DNA from: Lottia gigantea
Lineage: Eukaryota; Mollusca; Gastropoda; Lottiidae
Direction of reading: 5' to 3'
Assembly: GCF_000327385.1 (NCBI RefSeq)
Contig: NW_008707965.1
Coordinates: 2,649,254 to 2,713,253, forward strand
DNA: 64,000 nt
Shown: positions 37,801 through 47,293 of the stretch, in pieces
Layout of the letters: each line of letters starts with the position of its first letter
Numbering within the stretch: position 1 is the first letter of the stretch
Program-made: the position numbers and the translations under genes
Notes under the pieces: model-generated
Databases searched by the model: none
Told to the model about the DNA's origin: nothing
The model's input: only the letters and a program-made list of their open reading frames with translations

Positions 37801-38117
37801 AGTCAAATTTATTGCCTAAATACAGTTTATATCTTTAAGCAAAAGGACTGCAACTTGTTAACAAAATGACTAGATGCGCCAACTTACCCTCCTAAAAATG
37901 AAGACGGAATGACCCAGTTTTGAAATAGCAAATGAGCAGACCCAAGTATGAATGGAGCTATAAGAGGCACAGATTCTAGGTTCCGATGTATATTTGTAGG
38001 GAGGTAAAGAGAAGGGCAATATTCATACTGGAGCTGTTCCTCCATGGCTACAACCGGACAACACCAGCAGTCAGACGTCAACTATAGGACCATCGCTACA
38101 TGACTATCAAGCACATT
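34878..38117 (+). CDS. CENATAC: CENATAC (CCDC84), minor-spliceosome factor; C-terminus not located
   Basis: Seven exons: 34878-35027, 35691-35854, 36232-36330, 36619-36685, 36944-37189, 37701-37796 and 38000-38117, in consistent phase. CENATAC is a zinc-finger protein of the U12-dependent spliceosome that promotes splicing of AT-AN introns. Matches to the human protein: zinc finger YCKLCKISHKY...HIYSLRHQQ, then CTVVCGSFIRHLA followed by MNEFFWEN, the FKNKVEKAAQKFCEKQ region and GNIHTGAVPPWLQP. Exon 5 carries an Asn/Gln/Thr-rich insert with four TTNQNS-type 6-residue repeats. The donor after exon 5 (GTGTGTGG) is weak. Exon 7 ends in phase 1. The conserved C-terminal block expected next was not found before 44 kb. 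A possible exon at 38769-38851 does not resemble it. Confidence 0.88.
35325..35650. repeat. Fold-back family C copy in CENATAC intron 1
   Basis: TTAAAGGAGCACATTTACTA at the left, TTTTCCTCTTTAAC at the right; contains CCAATTATACCTTAGTTTCA, GTGTTCACAGCTCATCGTCA and TTGAGCCTTCAAATCCATAA. It ends about 40 bp before exon 2. Just upstream (about 35294-35330) is a family A end, ATCGTAAAGGGGTTTTCTAA. Confidence 0.83.
35876..36115. repeat. Dispersed repeat D, copy 2 (CENATAC intron 2)
   Basis: Matches 26935-27165 almost base for base over about 230 bp, including GTCTGGATAAACAAAAAAGA and TGTGAGACAAACTGGTATTT, with small indels. Confidence 0.88.
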
Positions 38118-39440
38118 GTAAGTTTTATAAATTTCCTTTTGATCTTCAGAACAATTATAATGCCAACATAAAATTTTGTGTATAGTTTTGTGTTAGTTCC
38201 TATGTCTATCGGTCTTTTGGTTCACAGTTTTGTATCTTAAAATTACCAGTCGTCATTTTAACATTCAAACGCGGATAATTCTGGACACACATGGATTTGA
38301 AGGCTAAAATTTAAAGGCTAAAATTTCAAGGGTGAACACTATTACTGATTGGCTTAGCTAAAAATCCCTTTTTTGAGACTGAAGTATGGTTGGTAAAAAA
38401 AAATGGTGCAGCTGTCCCTTTAAAAGCATTTGTTTAAAGAGTCCATACTGCCATTAAGCAAGAGGAATTTTTTTTTGTGGCAGTGGCCCTTTAAATTAAT
38501 ATAGCAAGAGACTCTAGATAAGAGTTTTAGTCCAGGACTAATTAAAAACTATGGGAACTAGTCTTGATTACCAATTTGATCTCAGACTGAAGATTTAAAC
38601 CATGACCAAGGGATGAAAAGTGTTCACTCTATTGTCAGTCTTTTGTTTTAAAACTGTGGGTATGGAGACCAAGATATTTTAACCAACCCCAGCTTGAGGG
38701 TGAGTAGAATTCAGGGGTTATAGTCAGGTTGAAAACAACAGTGTACAGCCTCATTCAGTCAGCAGATGTCCCAGGGTTCACTTCTTGTTGCTATGAAAGC
38801 AGAAACAAATTTTGTGCTGAATTCAACCCCATTTTGAAATTAACAAGAAGAGGTAAGTACTCTCCTGTTTTTGAACTTTTTTGTGTGTTTTGTGGTTCAA
38901 TTTCTATGGAACATAGTAGCTGGTGTATTGTAGATTATTTGAGAGAATTATTTTTGGGTGGCTTTCTACTGCCTGAAATTATTTTGATCTTGAACTCAAC
39001 AATTTGAAAATATTTGATACAAGGTGTTTCTTGAGAAGATTTTGATACTACACAAGTCACTGTCCATCATTTGGGACTTCTTTCAAACATGACTGGCAAA
39101 TAGTTCAAATCAACAACATTGGGCTCTAGTCTCTACAGCCCAATCATCCATCTAGTTTTTTAGACTTCCATATCAACAACATAGAGCTCCAGCCAGACAT
39201 GACTGTTAAGATATCAACTGTCTGGTTTCTGCTTCCTGCCCAATGCTATGCACATCCCTAGATATTATTTATGTAGATAGAATACACTCATTGTATAACC
39301 TTATTTCTTATTTGTAGGTTTCTGTTGATTGGCTGATTTGAAGATTTGTAATTATGTATCTTCCTTATATCATATTACTTGGTAAGTATTTGTTATATTA
39401 GATTTAGAGTTGAATTTAAAATGTTTAATTGTCATTTAAG
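38118..39440. other. Region 3' of the last recognised CENATAC exon
   Basis: Family C fragment at about 38245-38425 (reverse orientation, ends CAGCTGTCCCTTTAAAA). An acceptor/donor-bounded stretch at 38769-38851 could be an exon but encodes nothing recognisable. Otherwise nothing seen. Confidence 0.4.
38245..38425. repeat. Fold-back family C, partial inverted copy
   Basis: Contains CACACATGGATTTGAAGGCT, TTGGCTTAGCTAAAAATCCC and GGTGCAGCTGTCCCTTTAAA, the complement of the family C left part. Confidence 0.8.
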
Positions 39441-40030
39441 TAAACAATATTGATAATGAAAATACTAGTAGGTATAGAATAGTTTGAATTAAGAATATGA
39501 ATTGGGTTGTATTAGGTTTGATTGAGAATAGAATAGACTGAATTAAGAATATGAATTGGGTTGTGTTAGGTTAGATTGAGAATAGAATAGTTTGAATTAA
39601 GAATAGGGGTTAAGTTGTATTAGGTTAGATTCAGAATAAAGTAGACTGAAAGTAGACTGAATTAAGAATAAGGGTTAAGTTGTATTAGGTTAGATTGACA
39701 ATAACCTAGGCTGAATTAAGAATATGAATTAAGTTGTATTAGGTTAGATTGAGAATAAAGTAGGTTGAATTAAGAACTGGAATTAAGTTGTATTAGGTTA
39801 GATTGAGAATAGAATAGACTTAATTAAGAATAGGAATTAAGTTGTATTAGATTAGATTGAGAATAAAGTAGACTGAATTAAGAATAGGAATTTTGTTGTA
39901 TTTAGTAGGATTGGCAATAGAATAGTTTGAATTAAGAATAGGAATTAAGATGTATTAGGTTAGATTGAGAGTGAATTAAGAATAGGAATTAAGATGTATT
40001 AGGTTAGATTGAGAGTGAATTAAGAACATT
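39440..40030. repeat. Degenerate AT-rich tandem repeat, about 60 bp
   Basis: Roughly nine variable copies of TGAATTAAGAATAGGAATTA + AGTTGTATTAGGTTAGATTG + AGAATAGAATAGAC. Copy length varies through internal indels. Confidence 0.85.
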
Positions 40031-40254
40031 GCTGAATTGAAATAAATAAAACCATGTACTAATGATCCTAACCATAAAATGGCACCCGAAATCCAAACAT
40101 ATTGACGAAACATTGGTAGCAGTTAATGAACTTTTGACATGAGGAAGTATATCAATTATAATTGAGTAAGTTATAGAATTACAGAGTATCAGTAGGATTT
40201 CGGAAACAAGTCCAGGCTTATGCTAATCTGTCACCAAAAATCAAACACCAAAAT

Positions 40255-40480
40255 ACAGACAATATAAATAAATAGATAAATAAATAAATAAATAAATGAA
40301 TGAAAAAAATAAATAAAAAATAAATAAATAAATAGATAAATAGATAAATAAATAACAAATAAATAGATAAATAAATAGACAAATGAATAAATGAATAAAA
40401 AAAATAAAGAAAAAAATTAAATAAACAAATAAATAAATAAGATAAATCAATAAATTGATAAATAAATTAGCTTTTCTATA
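40255..40480. repeat. AAAT/TAAA microsatellite
   Basis: Long run of TAAATAAATAAA with GATAAATAGA variants. It yields an Ile/Tyr/Phe-rich spurious minus-strand frame. Confidence 0.97.
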
Positions 40481-40499
40481 TATGAAATGATTTAACAAT

Positions 40500-41160
40500 A
40501 AAATAGTTTAATAGATATCACTATGAATTATGAATATTAACATGTAAAAGAAAATGTGCAAGTCAGAGTACAATTAAAAATTGTTGATTCACCTATTGGC
40601 TATTTTCACTTCCTGATGAACTTAGATAAAAACACATTATACTTTATTTATCTGATACTTTCTCTCTATCCAACTGCTTGAAGAGAAAAAAATGACTTCT
40701 TTAGGCTCTGAAGGAAGTCTGGCCAAATTTTCTCTTCCCAATTCAAGTCTTATTCCCCACTGTGGTCTATAATCTGATGAACTGTGTATCATATGAGATG
40801 TAAAGAATGAATTTTTTTAAGGAAATGTCAAAGATAATTCTTATTTTTTGTGGCTGGCATCTGTGGCTGAAAAATCAGGACGTTTTCAAATTTAAAACTA
40901 AATTTAATCAGATTTTGGCATTTGTTTAAAGCTCATCAGATTTATAAAGGTTGATTTCATGTGGACAATGTTTTAGTCACTGAACATGAAGTCAACTTCA
41001 AGTTTGTGTGTATTTTGAAAGTCTTCAGGAAGTTTTCTGTGTAAAAACAACTTCTTTAGGATAAGGGGAGTTGTCAAAAATTGTAGGTAACGGCACTTAT
41101 TGTAAAGTCTTAGTTTAGGAAACCCCCCTCTTAAAGTAGGGATGAATTGGGTATTGCCAC
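40500..41160. other. Intergenic, nothing recognised
   Basis: No exon, repeat or RNA gene could be supported on either strand. Confidence 0.4.
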
Positions 41161-41165
41161 TTACT

Positions 41166-41400
41166 AAATTGGATGGTCGGTCAGCGTGGGCACTCTGGAA
41201 GTGGTCATGTGGTAGGTGAGGGGACCACTTTGCTGCATGATCCTCGAAGGAGTGTCATGAGTCCTACGGCAAATATTAGAATGACAAAATTGGATGGTCG
41301 GTCAGCGTGGGCACTCTGGAAGTGGTCATGTAGTAGGTGAGGGGACCACTTTGCTGCATGATCCTCGAAGGAGTGTCATGAGTCCTACGGCAAATATTGA
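41166..41400. repeat. 121-bp direct tandem duplication
   Basis: Two nearly identical copies at about 41166-41279 and 41287-41400, starting AAATTGGATGGTCGGTCAGC and ending GAGTCCTACGGCAAATATT. Offset 121 bp. They differ at about one base (TGTGGTAGG or TGTAGTAGG). Confidence 0.93.
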
Positions 41401-41639
41401 ACTATAAATCTGACATTATTCATTTTATCAATTCCTTGAGAGGGTTCAAATCAAGACTGGAGTGTCATGGTTAGGTTTGTCCCTGTGGATTTTATCAGAC
41501 GGTAGATATTCCAGTGTCTAATCTTAGCGAAAGCCAAGCTGTATGGTTGAGGACGGGGGCTATATTCTACCTGAGATATTATTCACTGTTTTTATTTTCT
41601 GTATTATTTTTATCCCCAGTATTATTTTTATTCCTATGA

Positions 41640-42434
41640 CTAATAGATTGAAAATAGATTGAAAATAGATTGAAAATAGATTGAAAATAGATTGAAAATA
41701 AGCTGAATTAAACATGGAAACATTTTCTAAACATTGAAAATAGGTTGAATTAAGAATTTGAATAATTAAACATTGAGAACATGAATGATAAAATATTGAA
41801 AATATGCATAATAAAATATTGAGAACATGAATAATAAAATATTGCTAATTCAAATGATAAATATTGCTAATTTGAACAATTAAAATTAATAATTTGAATA
41901 ATGAAATATTACTAATTTGAATGATAAAATATTGCTAATTTGAATAATAAATATTGCTAATTTGAATAATTAAAATTGCTAATTTGAATAATAAAATATT
42001 TCTAATTTGAATAATACAATATTACTAATTTGAATAATAAAATATTGCTAATTTGAATAATGAAATATTGCTAATTTGAATAATGAAATATTGCTAATTT
42101 GAATAATGAAATATTGCTAATTTGAATACTAAATATTGCTTATTTGAATATATGAATAATAAAACATTGAAAATAAGCGGAGTAAACATTCACAATATGA
42201 ATAATGAAGCATTTAGAATTTGAATAATGAAGAATTGAAAATTTGAATAACTAATAATTGATATTTAGAATAATTAAGAATTGATAATTTTAGATAATTA
42301 AGCATTGAGAATTTGAATTAAGAATTGATAATTTTAGATAATTAAGCATTGAGAATTTGAATTAAGCATTGAGAATTTGAATTAAGCATTAAGAATTTGA
42401 ATTAAGCATTGAGAATTTGAATTAGGCATGAGAA
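41640..42434. repeat. AT-rich minisatellites up to the assembly gap
   Basis: Successive short arrays: GATTGAAAATA, AATATTGCTAATTTGAATAA, AATTTGAATTAAGCATTGAG and others. Such sequence is hard to assemble, which explains the gap that follows. Confidence 0.9.
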
Positions 42435-42484
42435 NNNNNNNNNNNNNNNNNNNNNNNNNNNNNNNNNNNNNNNNNNNNNNNNNN
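42435..42484. other. Assembly gap (50 N)
   Basis: Fifty unresolved bases. The true length is unknown and may be much larger. Confidence 0.99.
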
Positions 42485-42801
42485 ATTGAAAAGCTTCCAA
42501 ATGATTTAAATCTTGGGTTGATTTTATGAAGAAAAAAAAACTATGAAAAGAAAAATAAAGTTTTAATACACGTTGACCAGTATATCATATTGGAAGTTTA
42601 ATATAAGAGTTTAAATATAAGAAATGGAATAAGGTTTAACATCATTGTTCTAATGGAAAATGTGACAGAAATCAACACAGCTGAAAAGCCAAGTTTCAAA
42701 TTGGCATCAGGTTATATGCAAGATCTAAATAAATATGTGAAACTAGAACTAAATGACTAGACCACTACTTGTAGCACTAAATATTATGAAAATATAACAT
42801 C

Positions 42802-43049
42802 AGACCAAACTCTCGTTCCGTTTTTTTTTTTAGCCAATTCAGGTTAGGGTCTAATGACAGCCCTCTAGAAAATTCATCAAATTACTTTTGACCTGACTCA
42901 ATGACGTTTGCTTTAACCAATCAAATTTCTTCCCTCTCCAGCAAAAGGTTAATTTGATGAACTCTCACAAGGGCTGTCATTAGACCCAAACTGAAGTAGC
43001 TATATTCAAAATAAAAGCTAATAAAAAAAACGGAACGAAAATTTGGTCT
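42802..43049. repeat. Full-length fold-back element (about 248 bp)
   Basis: Outer arms AGACCAAACTCTCGTTCCGT + TTTTTTTT and the complement AAAAAAAACGGAACGAAAAT + TTGGTCT. Inner arms GGGTCTAATGACAGCCCTC and GGGCTGTCATTAGACCC, plus AATTCATCAAATTA and TTAATTTGATGAA. No target duplication is clear. Lies 3' of Maelstrom. Confidence 0.93.
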
Positions 43050-44303
43050 ATTTTTAATTTATACTGGTAATAAACATACAGAAAAACTTAAAGCGGACAG
43101 TTATTTAATAATGTATACTCATCAGGGGTATTCAAAACACAAGCACTACAATGCTTACATACATATCAAACATTTTTATATTCTAACCATACAGTATCTC
43201 TGCAGACTATCTTTTTAGTAAAAAAACAAATGTTAATTGGATCTACACCAGTCAGATAAATATGGCGATTGTCATGGCAACTTAAAGTTGAGCGAATATA
43301 TTAACATACATAACATCTAGAAGTATATTTTATAATTAGTTAAATGTAGTTATTGAACTGTCTGACTTAAGCAGTGAATAGGCAAAGTATGATATCTGGC
43401 GCGCAACAATCGATACAGTAGAAAATAGAAGACATGAATATATGTGGTTCGGGTCGGCACAATACACTTTAAACATTTTCTACTGTATTGATAATCTGGC
43501 ATCCAACACACACCTCGAGGCTTTATATTGGGGTTATCACTCCTTGAGCCAAACTAATGTTTCAGTTTTGAATCAGATTGAAGAGTGCAGAAATATCTTT
43601 GCTCACTATATATTACCTCAAAATAATAACCACATAATTACGCAATATATACCAGTGTGGTGGGTAAAATGGCAGATACAAAGTGACATCATATAATTAC
43701 ATTATGCTCTACATGGGAGTTAACCCTTTCAACCCTAGCGGCTGGTTTACTGGCCAAACACTAACGTAATATATACCTGAGCAGCCGGTGTACTGCCCGT
43801 TGCTAAGTGAAGTCATACAACGTTAACGTCATACACTTTTACTTTTATTACTTGGAGTTCAGGACTTTATATTTCATTTACACTCGTTGTATAAATAACT
43901 CTGTCCGACTATATAATATTTGAATAAGAGCACTTTGGTTTTATAATCATAATTCAGGGAGAAGTATCATTTAAAAGCAAGATATTTTATTCCAGGAAAG
44001 GCAGTGTCGATGAAATCAGTCTTGATTCCAGGAAAGCATGAAACCTTGATTAACATCAGACAGCCTGGGTTCCATATCACAAAAAATCTTACAATTAAAA
44101 TTTTCTCCAAATAAAATTTCACATTGAAGACAAATATATTTTGAAGAAACACACACAGGTCGCTTGGCTTCGTAAAAACTGGTTTGCTTCTTGATTTAAA
44201 CTAAAATCAAGGTATCAGTATTTGAAATTTATCAAAACAATGTTTTTTGATTTCCTAAAATTAAGATATGTTACTGAAACTATCACAGACTTGGATGGAG
44301 AAG
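43050..44303. other. Likely Maelstrom 3' UTR and intergenic
   Basis: No exon supported. A minus-strand AATAAA (complement at 43986-43991) about 310 bp after the Maelstrom stop could end its transcript. A short inverted pair (ATACAGTAGAAAAT / ATTTTCTACTGTAT) lies at about 43411-43489. Confidence 0.45.
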
Positions 44304-46025
44304 TTATTCATCACTTATTGAAGTATTTCTTAACTGATTCTGCATTTTGAGCATTCCTGGGGGAGCATATCCTCTTCCTACAGGGGGTCGGACGGACCCA
44401 CCCATTAAATTGCTGCCACGCCCAGCCATTCCCAGGGATGATGGCATCCTTCCTGTCATTTGCACTCCTCGCATTGAAAATCCTGGACTCTGTATTCCAG
44501 TGGACTGAGGTCCTAATGGACGCATCATGGCTCTAATGGAAGATGTTGGCATTCTTGGAGCCATTTGACCACTGTTGGCACCTGGTGCTATCATATCTCT
44601 CTGTAATGGAATATTTGATTGACCAAAAATTTTGTCATTTACACCAGCTCCTGGTCCTAGTCCATTTTGCCAAGATGAAGGAGTTTTAGGATTGACATTT
44701 CCAGGTTTTGAACTTCCTAAAGATGGCCACCCTGCTCCAGAAACAGAATTTCCAGTTTGTTTTCCAACAGTATGCCATGGATTTCCATCACCATATCCCA
44801 TCGGTGCTACATTGGGTCTTCGTAAACTTGTCTTCATCTCTTCTTCATCATCAATGTCATCATCATCATCATCTACCACGACTCTAGATTGTGGAGTGGG
44901 GCGTGATGCCTCATTACGTTGTCCCCGCCCATGAGACATGACACTCCTAGATTCGTGACGCGGAGGTTCGTATCTTCGATCTGGATAAATTGGGGTTGGA
45001 GGTAGAGTGACGCATGGAATATCTTCGTCTGCTGTCGACGGCAAATGTTTATCTGTTAATCGAATCTGATATAGAACTGCTAAAGAATCGGAAATTGCGT
45101 AAGCGAGTCTTTGAACGATAGCCAACGAACAAAATTTACACTCCAACTCTTCATGGAATTCACAACGTGTTTTAGAAGTATAGTCCCAATGGTGGCTAGT
45201 TAACACATCCAAACAGCCACTCTGGGAAATTTTAGGTCCATTGCCATGTACATAGAGATCCATCAACAAGTCTTCAACACAGTGAACTTTCTTAGTTCTA
45301 CTAACCCGTCCTAAACGACTCCTGTCATGTAGCCATTCTAGACAATACTCCACTTTATCACGAACCGTAAACACACAGTAAAACGGAGGATACTCTGGCA
45401 ACTCTCCATTAGGGTTAATAAAGTTTTCGATCTGAATACAAATGCCTGTGTAGTTGCTGTCAGCCTTTTCAAAGTTTTCTATGGGAATCTGATGAGTTTC
45501 TTCGCTGCTGTTCATACAACCGTAACGATAGCCCGTTGGTATTTGACCCGGTTCGATAAATCGGTGGAATTTCTTAATAATTCCGCGAGCTAATGAGTAT
45601 TCAATTATTGCCATTTCACAAGGTAAATAGTCTCCATTTTGAGTTTTGCAGAGAATCTGAAAATCAATAAAATAGAATTTTTCTTCAGTAATGTCTTTTC
45701 CTGTCCATTTGGCTGTGACTTCCCTTCTCTCTCTTTGTCTTCTCTTGTCATTTACTTCATTGACATTCACCCGTTTGCTGATAATGTTACCAATATTGTC
45801 CATCTTGTGTTTGTCCCCTTCCACCCCTCTCATTCTTGCCTTATACTCTTTCGCCATGCTCTCAAATCTGTCTTTCTCACTTTCAGGCAGGGATTTCCAT
45901 CTGGGATGTGCAACAGGCACAACATCTGCCATGCCATTCGGAAACACTCTTCCCTCCTTTCGCAAAGAAGGTTCCAGCTCCTTCATATAGAAATAAAAGG
46001 CGTTTCTGGCAGGCTTTTTCGGCAT
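44304..46025 (-). CDS. MAEL: Maelstrom, piRNA-pathway protein (intronless)
   Basis: Uninterrupted 573-residue frame (human 434). Maelstrom acts with PIWI proteins in germline transposon silencing, in nuage and nucleus. Residues 4-68 form the N-terminal HMG box (KKPARNAFYFYMKEL, HPRWKSLPESEKDRF). Residues about 115-330 form the Maelstrom domain, an RNase H-like fold without nuclease residues; its conserved E-C-H-C set is visible as Glu137 (LPCE), Cys288 and His291 (TRCEFH) and Cys299 (KFC). The extra length is a low-complexity tail: an Asp/Glu run at 384-396, then Gly/Pro/Met-rich sequence with RG motifs (HGRGQR, AGRGS, VGRGY), possible Tudor-binding arginines. Human MAEL has many introns; here there are none. 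The start is the only Met before the HMG box. Confidence 0.95.
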   Translation of the reverse strand: MPKKPARNAFYFYMKELEPSLRKEGRVFPNGMADVVPVAHPRWKSLPESEKDRFESMAKEYKARMRGVEGDKHKMDNIGNIISKRVNVNEVNDKRRQRERREVTAKWTGKDITEEKFYFIDFQILCKTQNGDYLPCEMAIIEYSLARGIIKKFHRFIEPGQIPTGYRYGCMNSSEETHQIPIENFEKADSNYTGICIQIENFINPNGELPEYPPFYCVFTVRDKVEYCLEWLHDRSRLGRVSRTKKVHCVEDLLMDLYVHGNGPKISQSGCLDVLTSHHWDYTSKTRCEFHEELECKFCSLAIVQRLAYAISDSLAVLYQIRLTDKHLPSTADEDIPCVTLPPTPIYPDRRYEPPRHESRSVMSHGRGQRNEASRPTPQSRVVVDDDDDDIDDEEEMKTSLRRPNVAPMGYGDGNPWHTVGKQTGNSVSGAGWPSLGSSKPGNVNPKTPSSWQNGLGPGAGVNDKIFGQSNIPLQRDMIAPGANSGQMAPRMPTSSIRAMMRPLGPQSTGIQSPGFSMRGVQMTGRMPSSLGMAGRGSNLMGGSVRPPVGRGYAPPGMLKMQNQLRNTSISDE

Positions 46026-47293
46026 TTTATTAGGTATCTGTGAAAGAAGTTAAATCCAACCGACAAAATGACGTGTCAGAACCACTTTCGTTCGTCAAAT
46101 ATGTAATTCTTTTTCATAAACTATTGTCATACTATGAAACACCTAATGAAGAATCTGTCTTGTTAATCAAGGTTCTTGTACCGGAAATGTGGGGAAATTC
46201 CGGGTTACGGTTGCTAATAAACTCTACATTTTCAAGTCAAAATTTTGTATAGTTAAGAAGGCAAATTTCACGATTTCAACATAAATGTTACTTTTAGCGA
46301 TATATTTCTAAATACAAATTGGTATAACCATTCTACGTTCAACTGAAACTTCAAAAATCAAGATTTCAGCAAGTCCCACGTTACTTTGAAGTTTAAATCA
46401 ATCTCCGACACTCTCGGCCAGGAAGTCAAACTGACCGATGCAAATATGCACAATCGACCAGAGAAGACAAACCGACCAATGTGAATTTTATATACAATTC
46501 TTGAACTACGTATTATTTAACCCTTAACAATTTAAAACTTTATTTGATTCAGCATTTTCAGAGGTGATCGATTCTGAGATTGGCAAAAATGATAATAATA
46601 AAGCTAAAAAAATGAGGCTAATACTTGTTTAATTTTGATTGGTTGTAACTATGGAAATCTAGATTTGATTGGTCAATCAATGTTGCTTGACAAAACTGTC
46701 ACAAATGGCACCGTAAGAAGTATTTTGCGTTCGATTAGGGTTCAATAATATCCTTATTAAAATCCGCCTTAATTTAGCGTCGTTGCTCCAAGAAAAATTT
46801 TAACAACCCAAGACAATGATGAAATGCAAAAGCTAAAGTTTTCTTCTTCTATATATATTTTGATATGACTCTCTTAAGTTCAACGAAATTCCAGAGCTTA
46901 CATGGCAAATCTCATTAATCCTCATATCCCATTTTTTTTTTACTCAAAACAATTCCCATCGCTATGCCCTTAAGCAAATAAAGGGACAGTACCCATATCC
47001 AGAGCTGTACGGGGGGGGACCGAGTGCCTGAAAAGAGGCTGAGCCGGCCTTGCCTCAGCCCCTTTACCCCACCCGTGTCATTTACGCCTGTAATAGACAT
47101 ACAGGATTATCAGAAATTAGGGGGTATTATCTCATTAACCTTGAAAGGATTAAGATATTTTGTGGGGACGGGATTATTAAATGGACCCTATCCGCTAAGT
47201 AGATTAGCCCTGAAAAGATTGTTGTAGTGTCAAATTTGATCGTCTCCCCGTCTCTAACAAAAATAGCTATTATCTAATGTACACTCGTTCAAA
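46026..47293. other. Divergent intergenic region, MAEL and LRRC74-like
   Basis: 1.27 kb between two divergent start codons. No exon recognised. Two CCAAT-box-like ATTGGT motifs occur near 46640-46680. Promoters of both genes are expected here. Confidence 0.45.

Noticed and set aside
38769-38851. Acceptor/donor-bounded stretch as CENATAC exon 8
   Set aside because: Phase fits, but the peptide (WFTSCCYESRNKF) does not resemble the expected C-terminal block; left unassigned.
40241-40498. 85-codon Ile/Tyr/Phe-rich minus-strand frame resembling a membrane protein
   Set aside because: It is the AAAT microsatellite read through; the composition is fully explained by the repeat.
43442-43696. 84-codon plus-strand frame
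   Set aside because: AT-rich, no splice context or conserved motif, and in the probable Maelstrom 3' region.
44632-44934. 100-codon frame opposite Maelstrom, and similar frames at 45639-46043
   Set aside because: Antisense shadows of the conserved Maelstrom exon.
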